Assembly: GCF_016429215.1 (NCBI RefSeq)
Contig: NZ_JAELUH010000022.1
Location: 1 to 64,000, forward strand
DNA: 64,000 nt
Direction of reading: 5' to 3'
DNA from: Herbaspirillum sp. ASV7
GTDB lineage: Bacteria; Pseudomonadota; Gammaproteobacteria; Burkholderiales; Burkholderiaceae_D
Shown here: in pieces, positions 18,748 through 29,767 of the stretch
Layout of the letters: each line of letters opens with the position of its first letter
How positions within the stretch are numbered: position 1 is the stretch's first letter
Program-made: the position numbers and the translations under genes
Notes under the pieces: generated by a model
What the model was told of the DNA's origin: nothing
Seen by the model: the letters and a program-made list of their open reading frames with translations, nothing else
Databases searched by the model: none

Positions 18748-20511
18748 ATGAAAAGTCTCAAGGCCCAACTCATTTCCGCCCTGGTCGTCATGTGGGTGGG
18801 TTTGCTGTTGCTGGCGGCCTGGTCGGCCTACAGTGCCCGTGAAAACATGATCGCCGAACGCAAGGATGGCCTGCGCCGCGTGGTCGAGGCTGCCAATGGC
18901 GTGGTCAACAGCTACGTGGCCGACGTCGCCGCCGGCAAGATTTCCAAGGAGGAAGCGCAGAAGAATGCCCTGGAGCGCGTCGCAGCCATGCGCTATGACG
19001 GTGACAATTACCTGTTCATCTTCGATTCGCGGCCGGTGGTGCTGATGCTGCCCTCCAACAAGGCCATGGTGGGCAAGAACGTGGCTGATCGCAAGGATTC
19101 CGAAGGCAAGGCCTACTACGCGGAGATGGTGCAGGTGGGCAAGCAGAACCAGAAGGGTTTCGTGCAATACATGGGGCGCCTGCCGGGCACCGATGACAGC
19201 AACCGCACTCCCAAGATGAGCTATGTCATCCATAACGAGGCCTGGGACTGGTTCATCGTCACCGGCGTGTTCCTGGTCGACGTGCAGGCGCAATTCCAGG
19301 CCGACCTGTTCAAGCTGCTGGGCATCCTGCTGGTGGTGGGCGTGGTGGTCTCGGCGATGATGCTGGCCATCATCCGTCGCATTACCGGCAGCCTGGGCGG
19401 TGAGCCGGCCTATGCGGTCGATATCGCTACCCGCATCGCTGCGGGCGACCTGACCGTGCAGGTGCAGACCCGTGCTGGCGACACCCGCAGCCTGCTCTTC
19501 GAGATGGCGACCATGCGCGAGCGCCTGGCCGGCGTCATCAGGGGGATCCGCCAGGGTACCGATGCCATCGACATCGGCGCTCGCGAGATCGCGGCCGGCA
19601 ACCTGGACTTGTCCTCGCGCACCGAGGAGCAGGCTGGTTCCCTGGCCACGACCGCCTCCAACATGGATGGCCTGACCGCCACCGTCAAGCAGAATGCCGA
19701 CAACGCCCGCCAGGCCGGTCAACTGGCCCATAGTGCCTCGGAGATCGCCAGCCGGGGTGGTGACGTGGTGGGGCAGGTGGTGCAGACCATGGAAGGCATC
19801 ACCGAGAGCTCGCGCAAGATCGCCGACATCATCGGCGTGATCGATGGCATTGCCTTCCAGACCAATATCCTGGCCTTGAATGCCGCCGTGGAAGCGGCCC
19901 GCGCCGGCGAGCAGGGGCGCGGCTTTGCGGTGGTGGCCTCCGAGGTGCGTTCGCTGGCCCAGCGCAGTGCCCAGGCGGCCAAGGAGATCAAGGCCTTGAT
20001 CGAGGACTCGGTACAGCGCGTGGGCAGTGGCTCCGAGCAGGTGGCGCGTGCCGGCCAGACCATGGGTGAGGTGGTCACGGCAGTGCGCCGCCTGACCGAT
20101 ATCGTGGGGGAGATCTCCTCGGCCTCGGAAGAACAGCGCAATGGCATCGAGCAAGTCAACCTGGCCATCGGCGAGATGGATCAGGTCACCCAGCAGAATG
20201 CCGCACTGGTGGAGGAAGCGGCTGCTGCAGCGGGGTCGCTGGAAGAGCAGGCGCGTCGCCTGAAGGCGGCGGTGGCGACTTTCCGCGTGGAAGGCGAGGA
20301 GGCCGCCGCGCCGGCCGCCGCCCAGCCTGTTGCCGCACGTGCCGTTGCACCCGCCGCCCCCAAGGCCGCTCCGACCAGGCCAGCGGCCAAACCGCTGGCC
20401 AAACCGGTCGCCACCGTTGCAGCGCCGGCGGCTCCCGCACGTCCTGCCAGCCCGGCGTCCGCATCCAGGGCCACCCCCGCAGGCGAGGATGGCGACTGGG
20501 AAACCTTCTGA
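18748..20511 (+). CDS. Methyl-accepting chemotaxis protein with sCache_2-type sensor and CheR-tether tail
   Basis: The 587-residue receptor has TM1 at about 8-27, a periplasmic single-Cache-like domain (about 33-185, with [20 protein letters not shown] and GKAYYAEMV), TM2 at about 188-210, HAMP (about 212-265) and a long cytoplasmic signalling coiled coil. Its hairpin tip contains [20 protein letters not shown] and [19 protein letters not shown] Pro/Ala/Lys-rich flexible tail of about 75 residues then ends in [12 protein letters not shown] after an acidic residue matches the C-terminal pentapeptide that tethers CheR and CheB. Cache_2-type receptors often bind small organic acids, but the ligand here is unknown. 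Confidence 0.92.
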   Translation: MKSLKAQLISALVVMWVGLLLLAAWSAYSARENMIAERKDGLRRVVEAANGVVNSYVADVAAGKISKEEAQKNALERVAAMRYDGDNYLFIFDSRPVVLMLPSNKAMVGKNVADRKDSEGKAYYAEMVQVGKQNQKGFVQYMGRLPGTDDSNRTPKMSYVIHNEAWDWFIVTGVFLVDVQAQFQADLFKLLGILLVVGVVVSAMMLAIIRRITGSLGGEPAYAVDIATRIAAGDLTVQVQTRAGDTRSLLFEMATMRERLAGVIRGIRQGTDAIDIGAREIAAGNLDLSSRTEEQAGSLATTASNMDGLTATVKQNADNARQAGQLAHSASEIASRGGDVVGQVVQTMEGITESSRKIADIIGVIDGIAFQTNILALNAAVEAARAGEQGRGFAVVASEVRSLAQRSAQAAKEIKALIEDSVQRVGSGSEQVARAGQTMGEVVTAVRRLTDIVGEISSASEEQRNGIEQVNLAIGEMDQVTQQNAALVEEAAAAAGSLEEQARRLKAAVATFRVEGEEAAAPAAAQPVAARAVAPAAPKAAPTRPAAKPLAKPVATVAAPAAPARPASPASASRATPAGEDGDWETF

Positions 20512-20546
20512 TCCGAGACGCTGCTATCCGCTAGCAGGGACCATCA

Positions 20547-20580
20547 ACGCTGCAGCGAACGTCTCGCTGCAGTGTTTTTC
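20547..20580 (+). terminator. Terminator after the chemoreceptor gene
   Basis: ACGCTGCAGCGA (20547-20558) pairs with TCGCTGCAGTGT (20564-20575), with one G-U pair, and is followed by a T-run to 20579. This is a standard intrinsic terminator 36 bp after the stop codon. Confidence 0.8.
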
Positions 20581-20716
20581 CATGGTCTGCGCTGTCCGTC
20601 TGGGCAGGCGGCGTGACGCCCTTTTTGGCCTTGCCGGGGCCGCGCGATGTTATGATACCGGCCTTTCTGGAAACAAATTTCCTGCTTTTCTCCAATTGTT
20701 TTAATTTGTCGATAAC

Positions 20717-23700
20717 GTGCGCCTAACTTCCATTAAATTATCTGGATTCAAGTCCTTCGTCGAGCCTACGCATTTCCAGGTTCCGGGGCAGCTGGTAGGC
20801 GTGGTCGGACCCAACGGCTGCGGCAAATCCAATATCATCGACGCCGTGCGCTGGGTGCTGGGCGAGTCCAAGGCCTCCGAGCTGCGTGGCGAGTCGATGC
20901 AGGACGTCATCTTCAACGGCTCCACCCACCGCAAGCCGGCCGGGCGCGCCTCGGTCGAACTGGTGTTCGACAACTCCGCCGGCAAGGCTGCCGGCCAATG
21001 GGGCCAATATGCCGAAATCGCCGTCAAGCGCACCCTGACCCGCGACGGTACCTCGTCCTACTACATCAACAACCAGTCGGTGCGCCGCCGCGACATCCAG
21101 GACATCTTCCTGGGTACCGGCCTGGGCCCGCGCGCCTACGCCATCATCGGCCAGGGCATGATCTCGCGCATCATCGAAGCGCGTCCCGAAGAGCTGCGCA
21201 TCTTCCTGGAAGAAGCCGCCGGCGTCTCCAAGTACAAGGAGCGCCGCCGGGAGACCGAGAACCGCCTGCACGACACCACCGAAAACCTGACCCGCCTGGA
21301 AGACATCCTGCGCGAGCTGAACGCCAATCTGGAAAAGCTCGAAGCGCAAGCCGCCGTGGCAAAGAAATTCCACGAGCTGCAGAACGACCAGGAAGAAAAG
21401 CAGAAGCTGCTCTGGTTGCTGCGCAAGAACGAAGCCAAGGCCGAGCAGGAAAAGTTCTTCAAGGAAATCGAACGCGCCCAGATCGACCTGGAAGAACAGA
21501 CCGCCAAGCTGCGTCACGTCGAGACCGAACTGGAGCACATGCGCCAGGCCCACTACGGCGCCGGCGACCGCCTGCACCAGGCGCAGGGTCACCTGTACCA
21601 GACCAACTCCGAGATCGGCAGCCTGGAAGCGCAGATCAAGTTCGTCATCGAATCGCGCAACCGCCTGCAGGCCCAGTTGAACTCCCTGGGCGCGCAGCGC
21701 GACCAGTGGCAGCGCCAGGGTACGCAGCAGCAGGAAGAACTGGCCGAGGCCGAAATCCAGCTGGAAGAATTCGGCATGCGCGTGGAGCAGGCCCAGCACG
21801 CCGTGCAGGACACCAGCGACCGCCTGCCTTCGCTGGAAGCGGCCTGGCGCGAGTCGCAGGTGAAGACCACCGAATCGCGCGGCAAGATCATGCAGGTGCA
21901 GCAGCAGATCGAGCTGCAATCGACGCATCAGCGCAATGCCTCCAACATCCTCTCCGGCCTGGCGGCCCGCCGCGAGCGGCTGATGCAGGAAAAGAACGGC
22001 ATGGCCCTGCCCGACGAGACGCACCTGTCCAACCTGCGCATGCAGCTGGAAGAAAAACAGGCCTCGCTGGAAGAAGCCAACATGTACCTGGAAGAGGCGC
22101 AGGAGCAGTTGCCGCGCCTGGAAGAAGAGCGCCGCACCGCCCAGGAACTGGTGAGCAAGGAAACCTCCGCCAACGCCCAGCTGGAAGCACGCCTGAGCGC
22201 CCTGAAGCAGTTGCAGGAAAGCGTGCAGGCGCAAGGCAAGGTCCAGCCCTGGCTGGAAAAGCACGGCCTGGCCGAACTGCCGCGCCTGTGGCAGAAGCTG
22301 CACATCGAATCGGGCTGGGAAACCGCGCTGGAAGCGGTGTTGCGCGAGCGCATGTCGGCCCTGGAAATGTCCAACCTGGACTGGGCCAAGGCCTTCTTCA
22401 GCGATGCACCGCCGGCCAAGCTGGCGCTGTACGCCCCCAATGCCGGGCTGGCCCAGCCGGATGCGCAGCCGGTTGCCGGCCTGAAGCCCTTCGTGGGCCT
22501 GCTGCAGCTGAACGATCCGGGCCTGCGCGCCCTGATGAACGACTGGCTCAACCACATCTACATCGCCGACGATACGGCTAGCGCCTTTGCCGAACGTTCG
22601 AAGCTGCCGCTGGGTGGCCTCTTCGTGACCCGTCAGGGCCATGTGGTGAGCAATTCCAGTGTGCGCTTCTATGCCTCCGATTCCGAGCAGGACGGCATGC
22701 TGGCGCGCCAGCAGGAAATCGAGAACATCACCAAGCAGCAGCGCGCCCAGTCCATGCTGGCCGAGGAAGCCAAGGGCCGCGCCGTGCGCGCCGAGGCGGC
22801 CTTGTCGGGCGCCTCGCAGCGCCTGCAGGAATTGCGCCAGCGCGTCAATTCGCTGACCCAGTCGGCGCACAGCCTGCAGATCGAGGTGATGAAGCTGGCC
22901 GAGGTGCAGGAGCGCTTCAACCAGCGCAGCACCCAGATCGCCACCGACCTGGAAGAAATCGGCATGCAGGAAGCCGAACAGCAGCAGGTCCAGGCCGAAT
23001 CCGAGGCGCGCTTCGAGGAACTCGATATCGAACTGGCCGAGCTGCAGGAGCAGCACGAAAACGGCCAGACCGATTACCTCAACAAGGAGCAGCAGCTCAA
23101 CGACGCGCGGACCCGCCTGCGCGAGCTGGAGCGCGCCGCCCAGGAGACCGAGTTCGCCGAGAAGTCGCATCGCAACAAGATCGAGGAATTGAAGCGCGGC
23201 ATCGCCACCGCCCTGGAACAGGCGGCGCAATTGTTCGCCAGCATGCAGCAGGGCAGCCTGGAACTGGAAAGCCTGGACGACCAGGCCGCCCAGGCCGGCC
23301 TGCAGGAGCTGCTGGACCGTCGCAGCGAGCAGGAACGCGCGCTGGCCGATGCCCGTCACGAACTGGACCAGTTGTCCCAGCAATTGCGCTCGCATGAAGA
23401 AAGCCGCATGCAGGCCGAACGCAGCCTGCAACCGCAGCGCGACCGCATCACCGAATTGCAACTGAAGGAACAGGCTGCGCGCCTGAACCAGGAGCAGTTC
23501 TCCGAAGCCCTGGCCCAGACCCAGGCTGACGAAGCCGCCCTGTCGGAAAAGCTCACCAGCGACATGCGTCCGTCCTATCTGCAAGGCGAAGTGACCCGCC
23601 TGACCAATGCCATCGCGGCGCTGGGTGCGGTCAACCTGGCCGCGCTGGATGAACTGGCCACGGCCTCCGAGCGCAAGCGCTTCCTCGACGCCCAGCATGC

Positions 23701-24247
23701 CGACCTGAACGAAGCCATCACCACCCTGCAGGATGCGATCCACAAGATCGACATGGAAACCCGCGACCTGCTGCAAGACACCTTCGACAAGGTCAACCGC
23801 CACTTCTCGGAGCTGTTCCCGGTGCTCTTCGGCGGCGGCCAGGCCAAGCTGATCATGACCGGCGACGAGATCCTGGACTCCGGCGTGCAGGTCATGGCGC
23901 AGCCGCCGGGCAAGAAGAACGCCACCATCCACCTGCTCTCCGGTGGCGAGAAGGCGCTGACGGCGACGGCCCTGGTGTTCTCCATGTTCCAGCTGAACCC
24001 GGCGCCGTTCTGCTTGCTTGACGAGGTCGACGCGCCGCTGGACGATGCCAACACCGAACGCTTCGCCAACATGGTCAAGCGCATGTCGGAGTACACCCAG
24101 TTCCTGTTCATCTCCCACAACAAGATCGCCATGGAAATGGCGCAGCAGCTGATCGGTGTGACCATGCAGGAGCAGGGCGTGTCACGTATCGTGGCCGTGG
24201 ACATGGAATCGGCCGCCAACTTCTCTAGCGCCGAGCAGGCCGCCTGA
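20717..24247 (+). CDS. smc: SMC, chromosome segregation ATPase
   Basis: The 1176-residue condensin subunit organises and segregates the chromosome. Walker A is GPNGCGKSNIIDAV near the N terminus (about 32-45). Two very long coiled coils (about 165-500 and 660-1000) flank a hinge (about 505-640). The ABC signature LSGGEKALTATAL and Walker B CLLDEVDAPLDD are at the C terminus. The start codon is a GTG at 20717 with AT-rich sequence upstream. It is followed by zipA-like and ligA genes, an order shared by many proteobacteria. scpA and scpB are not in the window. Confidence 0.96.
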   Translation: MRLTSIKLSGFKSFVEPTHFQVPGQLVGVVGPNGCGKSNIIDAVRWVLGESKASELRGESMQDVIFNGSTHRKPAGRASVELVFDNSAGKAAGQWGQYAEIAVKRTLTRDGTSSYYINNQSVRRRDIQDIFLGTGLGPRAYAIIGQGMISRIIEARPEELRIFLEEAAGVSKYKERRRETENRLHDTTENLTRLEDILRELNANLEKLEAQAAVAKKFHELQNDQEEKQKLLWLLRKNEAKAEQEKFFKEIERAQIDLEEQTAKLRHVETELEHMRQAHYGAGDRLHQAQGHLYQTNSEIGSLEAQIKFVIESRNRLQAQLNSLGAQRDQWQRQGTQQQEELAEAEIQLEEFGMRVEQAQHAVQDTSDRLPSLEAAWRESQVKTTESRGKIMQVQQQIELQSTHQRNASNILSGLAARRERLMQEKNGMALPDETHLSNLRMQLEEKQASLEEANMYLEEAQEQLPRLEEERRTAQELVSKETSANAQLEARLSALKQLQESVQAQGKVQPWLEKHGLAELPRLWQKLHIESGWETALEAVLRERMSALEMSNLDWAKAFFSDAPPAKLALYAPNAGLAQPDAQPVAGLKPFVGLLQLNDPGLRALMNDWLNHIYIADDTASAFAERSKLPLGGLFVTRQGHVVSNSSVRFYASDSEQDGMLARQQEIENITKQQRAQSMLAEEAKGRAVRAEAALSGASQRLQELRQRVNSLTQSAHSLQIEVMKLAEVQERFNQRSTQIATDLEEIGMQEAEQQQVQAESEARFEELDIELAELQEQHENGQTDYLNKEQQLNDARTRLRELERAAQETEFAEKSHRNKIEELKRGIATALEQAAQLFASMQQGSLELESLDDQAAQAGLQELLDRRSEQERALADARHELDQLSQQLRSHEESRMQAERSLQPQRDRITELQLKEQAARLNQEQFSEALAQTQADEAALSEKLTSDMRPSYLQGEVTRLTNAIAALGAVNLAALDELATASERKRFLDAQHADLNEAITTLQDAIHKIDMETRDLLQDTFDKVNRHFSELFPVLFGGGQAKLIMTGDEILDSGVQVMAQPPGKKNATIHLLSGGEKALTATALVFSMFQLNPAPFCLLDEVDAPLDDANTERFANMVKRMSEYTQFLFISHNKIAMEMAQQLIGVTMQEQGVSRIVAVDMESAANFSSAEQAA

Positions 24248-24637
24248 TGCCTGGCGGCGCCCGTGTTGCGGGCTTTGTCGGCTTGACAAGCAGGGGGCGT
24301 GACCGTACCCTGAAAACCTTGCCGCCCAGCCCGGCGCGGGCGCTTGCGCCGGCCGGAACTGGTGTTGACGGCCCCCACGGGCCTTGAAAAAATTACAATA
24401 TCTTGACCGCGAACTTGCCGCAGCCTGTACTTTCGATGTCGCCGAGCCTTGTCTTGGGCGCCAGCGCCCCTGCCGGCGCCGGTGCGAAGGACCGCAGCCA
24501 CGACGGCCTGCGCGGTCGGGGCATTCTTGGATTGATAGGATTCGGATTCCCTCGATGAGCAGCATTACCCAGCCGACCATGCCACGCGGCGCCATTGATG
24601 GCGCTATCCAGCCAGCCAGAATGAAGGGACGCGCAGC
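24248..24637. promoter_or_regulatory. smc-zipA intergenic region with a candidate sigma-70 promoter
   Basis: This 390-bp gap has no convincing gene. TTGACA (24283-24288) and TACCCT (24306-24311) are 17 bp apart and form a plausible sigma-70 promoter for the zipA-ligA pair. A second AT-rich patch near 24386-24404 contains TACAAT but lacks a correctly spaced -35. A short ORF starting at 24384 has no domain or ribosome site and is not called. Confidence 0.4.
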
Positions 24638-25954
24638 ATGATGGATCTCCAGACCAGCCTGATCATCATCGGTGGCGTATTCGTCGCCGGTGTCATTTCC
24701 TACAACAAGTGGCAGGAGCACAAGGCGCGCAAGACGGTGGAACGCGCCTTTTCCTCGTCGCACGATGATGTGCTGATGTCGCCCGACGAGCAGGCAGCGG
24801 CCGAACCGGTCTACGCGCCGGCCCCCGCTGCCGAACGCAGTGCAGCTCCGGCAGCCCCGGCTGCGGCGCCCAGTGAGCGCGCCGAGCCCTCGCTGTACGA
24901 TGCTCCCGAACGCAAGCCGGTCCCGGCGCCCGTGAAGGCCTACCTGGACCAGGCCCAGTTCGAACCGCGCGAACCCTTCCTGGGCGATGCGCCGCTGGCC
25001 GATCCGATTCGCCCGGCCCAGGAGGCCGCCCTGGACGAGGCCCTGGCGCAGGCGCCGCAATCGACGGTGGCGCAGGTCATCGCCGGTGCCGAGGAACCCG
25101 TGGAAGAGGTGGCGGCCTTCACCCCGCCGCCGGAAATGCAGGCCCGCCTGGCGCCCCGGCGCGAGCTGCCGGTGGATGAGCTGATCGACTGCAACATCCC
25201 CATCGCCCTGGACAACCCGCTGCGCGGCGACAAGCTGCTGCCGCTGTTGCAGAACCTGCGCCATGTCGGCAACAAGCCGGTGCACTTCATCGGCCGCACC
25301 ATCGAAGGCGAGTGGGAAGCCATCAACCACGGCGGCATCTACTCCGCCTTGCTGGCCGGTGCGCAGCTGGCCAACCGCAGCAGCGCCTTGAACGAGATCG
25401 AGTACTCGGAGTTGGTCATGCGCCTGCGCGACCTCACCGATACGCTCTCGGGCGAACCGGAGTTGCCGGACATGCCCGACGTGATCCGCACCGCCCAGGC
25501 CCTGCACCAGTTCATCGCCGACCATGATGCGCAACTGTCGGTGAACGTACGCTCCCAGGGCGCACCCTGGAGCCTGGCGACGCTGTTGGCCGCCTTGACC
25601 CGCCAGGGCTTCGATCGTCGCACCGAAGCCTATCTGGTGATGCAGGATGGTGAAGGCGAGGTGCTCTTTGCGCTCTCCACCAATGCCACCCCCACCGACG
25701 AGACCACGGATCGCCTGACCCTGCTGCTGGACGTGCCCCGCGTGGCGCCCTCGCGCGACGGCTACGGCGCGCTGGTCGCCTGCGCCCGTTCGCTGGCGCA
25801 GCGTCTGGGTGGCGTGATCGTCGACGACAGCGATCAGCTTTTGTCCGACGAGGCCCTGGCCGATATCGCCGAACAGGTCTCGGCCTTCTACAGCGCCATG
25901 GAATCGGCCGAGATTGCCGCCGGCTCCACCCGTGCCTTGCGCCTGTTCAGCTAA
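24638..25954 (+). CDS. zipA: ZipA-like cell division protein with C-terminal FtsZ-binding domain
   Basis: The 438-residue protein has one N-terminal membrane anchor (about 6-23, TSLIIIGGVFVAGVISY), then a charged segment, an Ala/Pro-rich linker (about 48-165) and a C-terminal domain (about 195-435) consistent with ZipA_C, which binds the FtsZ C-terminal tail and links the Z ring to the membrane. It is much longer than E. coli ZipA (328). The smc-zipA-ligA order is the same as in other proteobacteria and is strong support. Two adjacent ATG codons exist (24638 and 24641), with AAGGGA upstream. Confidence 0.85.
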   Translation: MMDLQTSLIIIGGVFVAGVISYNKWQEHKARKTVERAFSSSHDDVLMSPDEQAAAEPVYAPAPAAERSAAPAAPAAAPSERAEPSLYDAPERKPVPAPVKAYLDQAQFEPREPFLGDAPLADPIRPAQEAALDEALAQAPQSTVAQVIAGAEEPVEEVAAFTPPPEMQARLAPRRELPVDELIDCNIPIALDNPLRGDKLLPLLQNLRHVGNKPVHFIGRTIEGEWEAINHGGIYSALLAGAQLANRSSALNEIEYSELVMRLRDLTDTLSGEPELPDMPDVIRTAQALHQFIADHDAQLSVNVRSQGAPWSLATLLAALTRQGFDRRTEAYLVMQDGEGEVLFALSTNATPTDETTDRLTLLLDVPRVAPSRDGYGALVACARSLAQRLGGVIVDDSDQLLSDEALADIAEQVSAFYSAMESAEIAAGSTRALRLFS

Positions 25955-28033
<2,079 letters not shown>

Positions 28034-28080
28034 CAGCGGATGCCGGAGCGATGATGTGGGTGGCAGTAGACGTATTTTTC

Positions 28081-28103
28081 CTGATGGCATCGGATGCCAT
28101 CAG
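28081..28103. other. Perfect 10-bp inverted repeat after ligA
   Basis: CTGATGGCAT (28081-28090) and ATGCCATCAG (28094-28103) form a perfect stem with a 3-nt loop. A T-run precedes it rather than following it on the plus strand, so it is not a normal plus-strand terminator. It may be an mRNA 3'-end stabiliser or an operator. Confidence 0.45.
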
Positions 28104-28130
28104 CTTGCCAGGCTGGCCTGGCGCAGGATT

Positions 28131-28170
28131 CGATAAGTTTCGACAAGTTTTGACAAGTTTCAATAAGCTT
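28131..28170 (+). repeat. Four 10-bp tandem repeats upstream of galU
   Basis: Four consecutive 10-mers, CGATAAGTTT, CGACAAGTTT, TGACAAGTTT and CAATAAGCTT, occupy exactly 28131-28170. The shared core is A-AAG-TT, and each unit falls on the same face of the helix. The array ends about 14 bp before the galU ribosome site. TTGACA at 28150-28155 lies inside it and could act as a -35 box, but I see no good -10 at the right distance. Confidence 0.6.
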
Positions 28171-28190
28171 CATTTTCCCTCGGAGTCATG

Positions 28191-29081
28191 ATGATCAAGA
28201 AGATCAAGAAAGCCGTATTTCCCGTCGCCGGTCTCGGTAGCCGCTTCCTGCCGGCCACCAAGGCCCAGCCCAAGGAAATGCTGCCCATCGTCGATAAGCC
28301 GCTGATCCATTACGCGGTCGAAGAAGCGGTGGCAGCCGGCATTACCGAAATGGTGTTCATCACCGGCCGCAACAAGCGCGCCATCGAAGACCACTTCGAC
28401 AAGGCCTACGAGCTGGAAAGCGAACTGGAAGCGGCCGGCAAGAAGAAGCTGCTGGAAATCGTCCAGAACGTGGTGCCCAAGAACGTCAACTGCATCTTCA
28501 TCCGCCAATCGGTGCCGCTGGGCCTGGGCCACGCCGTGCTGTGCGCGCGTCCGGTGGTGGGCGAGGAGCCCTTCGCGGTGCTGCTGGCTGACGACTTCAT
28601 GGATACCGACCCGGGCGTCAAGCCAGTGCTGGCGCAGATGACCGATATCTATGAACGCGAGGGCATGAGCATGCTGGCCGTGCAGGAAGTGCCGCAAAGC
28701 GATACCAAGCAATACGGTATCGTCAGCGCCACGCCCTACCAGCCCAACTTGGAGCGGGTCAACGCCATCGTCGAAAAGCCCGCACCGGAGGAAGCCCCGT
28801 CCACGCTGGCCGTGGTGGGTCGCTATGTGCTCAACAACCGCATCTTCGACTACCTGGAAAACATCCCCCGTGGCGCCGGTGGCGAGATCCAGCTCACCGA
28901 CGGCATTGCCAAGCTGATGCAGGCCGAGTCCGTGCTGGCCTATCGCTACCAGGGCCAGCGCTATGACTGCGGTTCCAAGCTGGGCTACCTCAAGGCCATG
29001 GTCGCCATGGGCATGAAGCACCCGGAAACCGGCCCGGCCTTCAGCGATTTCCTCAAGGAAGTGGCTGGCAAGCAGGGCTGA
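28191..29081 (+). CDS. galU: UTP-glucose-1-phosphate uridylyltransferase
   Basis: The 296-residue nucleotidyltransferase makes UDP-glucose for exopolysaccharide, LPS core and trehalose pathways. The nucleotide-binding motif is [20 protein letters not shown], followed by [10 protein letters not shown], and later DDFMD and [11 protein letters not shown]. Two ATG codons occur in tandem at 28188 and 28191. I prefer the second, which leaves GGAG five bases upstream rather than two. A 10-bp tandem repeat array lies just before the gene. Confidence 0.95.
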   Translation: MIKKIKKAVFPVAGLGSRFLPATKAQPKEMLPIVDKPLIHYAVEEAVAAGITEMVFITGRNKRAIEDHFDKAYELESELEAAGKKKLLEIVQNVVPKNVNCIFIRQSVPLGLGHAVLCARPVVGEEPFAVLLADDFMDTDPGVKPVLAQMTDIYEREGMSMLAVQEVPQSDTKQYGIVSATPYQPNLERVNAIVEKPAPEEAPSTLAVVGRYVLNNRIFDYLENIPRGAGGEIQLTDGIAKLMQAESVLAYRYQGQRYDCGSKLGYLKAMVAMGMKHPETGPAFSDFLKEVAGKQG

Positions 29082-29127
29082 TCGCAGCATCGCCTGCGGT
29101 ATCGCCTTGGGCGAGCAGTTCAGATCG

Positions 29128-29151
29128 ACGCCCGGTTCATCCGGGCGTTTT
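29128..29151 (+). terminator. Terminator between galU and def
   Basis: CGCCCGG (29129-29135) pairs with CCGGGCG (29141-29147) across TTCAT, with an extra A-T at the base, and is followed by TTTTC. It ends transcription 47-70 bp past galU, directly before the def ribosome site, so it may attenuate rather than fully separate the genes. Confidence 0.7.
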
Positions 29152-29167
29152 CATTGGAGAGAACAAG

Positions 29168-29704
29168 ATGGCCATACGCGAGATTCTCAAGATGGGTGAC
29201 CCGCGCCTGCTGCGCCAGGCGCAGCCGGTGACCCGTTTCGGTACGCCCGAACTGGCGCTGCTGGTGGATGACATGTTCCAGACCATGCGCGCCGTCAATG
29301 GCGCCGGGCTGGCCGCGCCGCAGATCGGCGTGGACCTGCAGCTGGTGATCTTCGGCTTCGGGCAGAACCCGCGCTATCCGGAGGCGCCGGCGGTGCCGGA
29401 GACGGTGCTGATCAATCCGGTGCTCACGCCGCTGTCGGATGAAGAAGAGGAGGGCTGGGAGGGCTGCCTGTCGGTCCCGGGCATGCGCGGCGTGGTGCCT
29501 CGCTGGACGCGCCTGCGCTACCAGGGGGTGGACCAGAACGGTGAACCCATCGACCGCACCGTGGATGGCTTCCATGCACGGGTGGTGCAGCACGAATGCG
29601 ATCACCTGCAGGGCATCCTCTACCCGATGCGTATCCGCGATTTCCGGCAGTTCGGTTTTACCGAGGTCTTGTTCCCCGATCTGGACCCCAACCAGGACGA
29701 CTGA
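29168..29704 (+). CDS. def: Peptide deformylase
   Basis: The 178-residue metallohydrolase removes the formyl group from nascent N-formylmethionine. All three family motifs are present: [18 protein letters not shown] with the metal-binding Cys, and QHECDHLQG with the HExxH residues. The C terminus after [15 protein letters not shown] is slightly extended. The upstream GGAGAG element is well spaced. This copy is not next to fmt, so the genome may carry a second def paralogue; that is an inference from the usual fmt-def pairing. Confidence 0.93.
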   Translation: MAIREILKMGDPRLLRQAQPVTRFGTPELALLVDDMFQTMRAVNGAGLAAPQIGVDLQLVIFGFGQNPRYPEAPAVPETVLINPVLTPLSDEEEEGWEGCLSVPGMRGVVPRWTRLRYQGVDQNGEPIDRTVDGFHARVVQHECDHLQGILYPMRIRDFRQFGFTEVLFPDLDPNQDD

Positions 29705-29716
29705 AAAGACCGGAAA

Positions 29717-29741
29717 CATCCCGGTGGCAAGCACCGGGATG
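29717..29741. terminator. Convergent terminator between def and cphA
   Basis: CATCCCGGTG (29717-29726) pairs perfectly with CACCGGGATG (29732-29741). On the minus strand it is followed by TTTCC and then TTTT, so it probably terminates cphA. T-rich sequence also follows on the plus strand at about 29752-29760. Confidence 0.65.
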
Positions 29742-29767
29742 GCCACGATCTGGTTCTTTTCCGCGTT

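Noticed and set aside
20738-24118. 1126-codon open frame on the minus strand, opposite smc
   Set aside because: It is a GC-driven antisense shadow of smc. It has low-complexity Leu/Gln/Val-rich sequence and no recognisable domain, while smc on the other strand has every expected motif.
28131-28170. CRISPR array
   Set aside because: The repeats are only 10 bp long with no spacers, and no cas gene is in the window.
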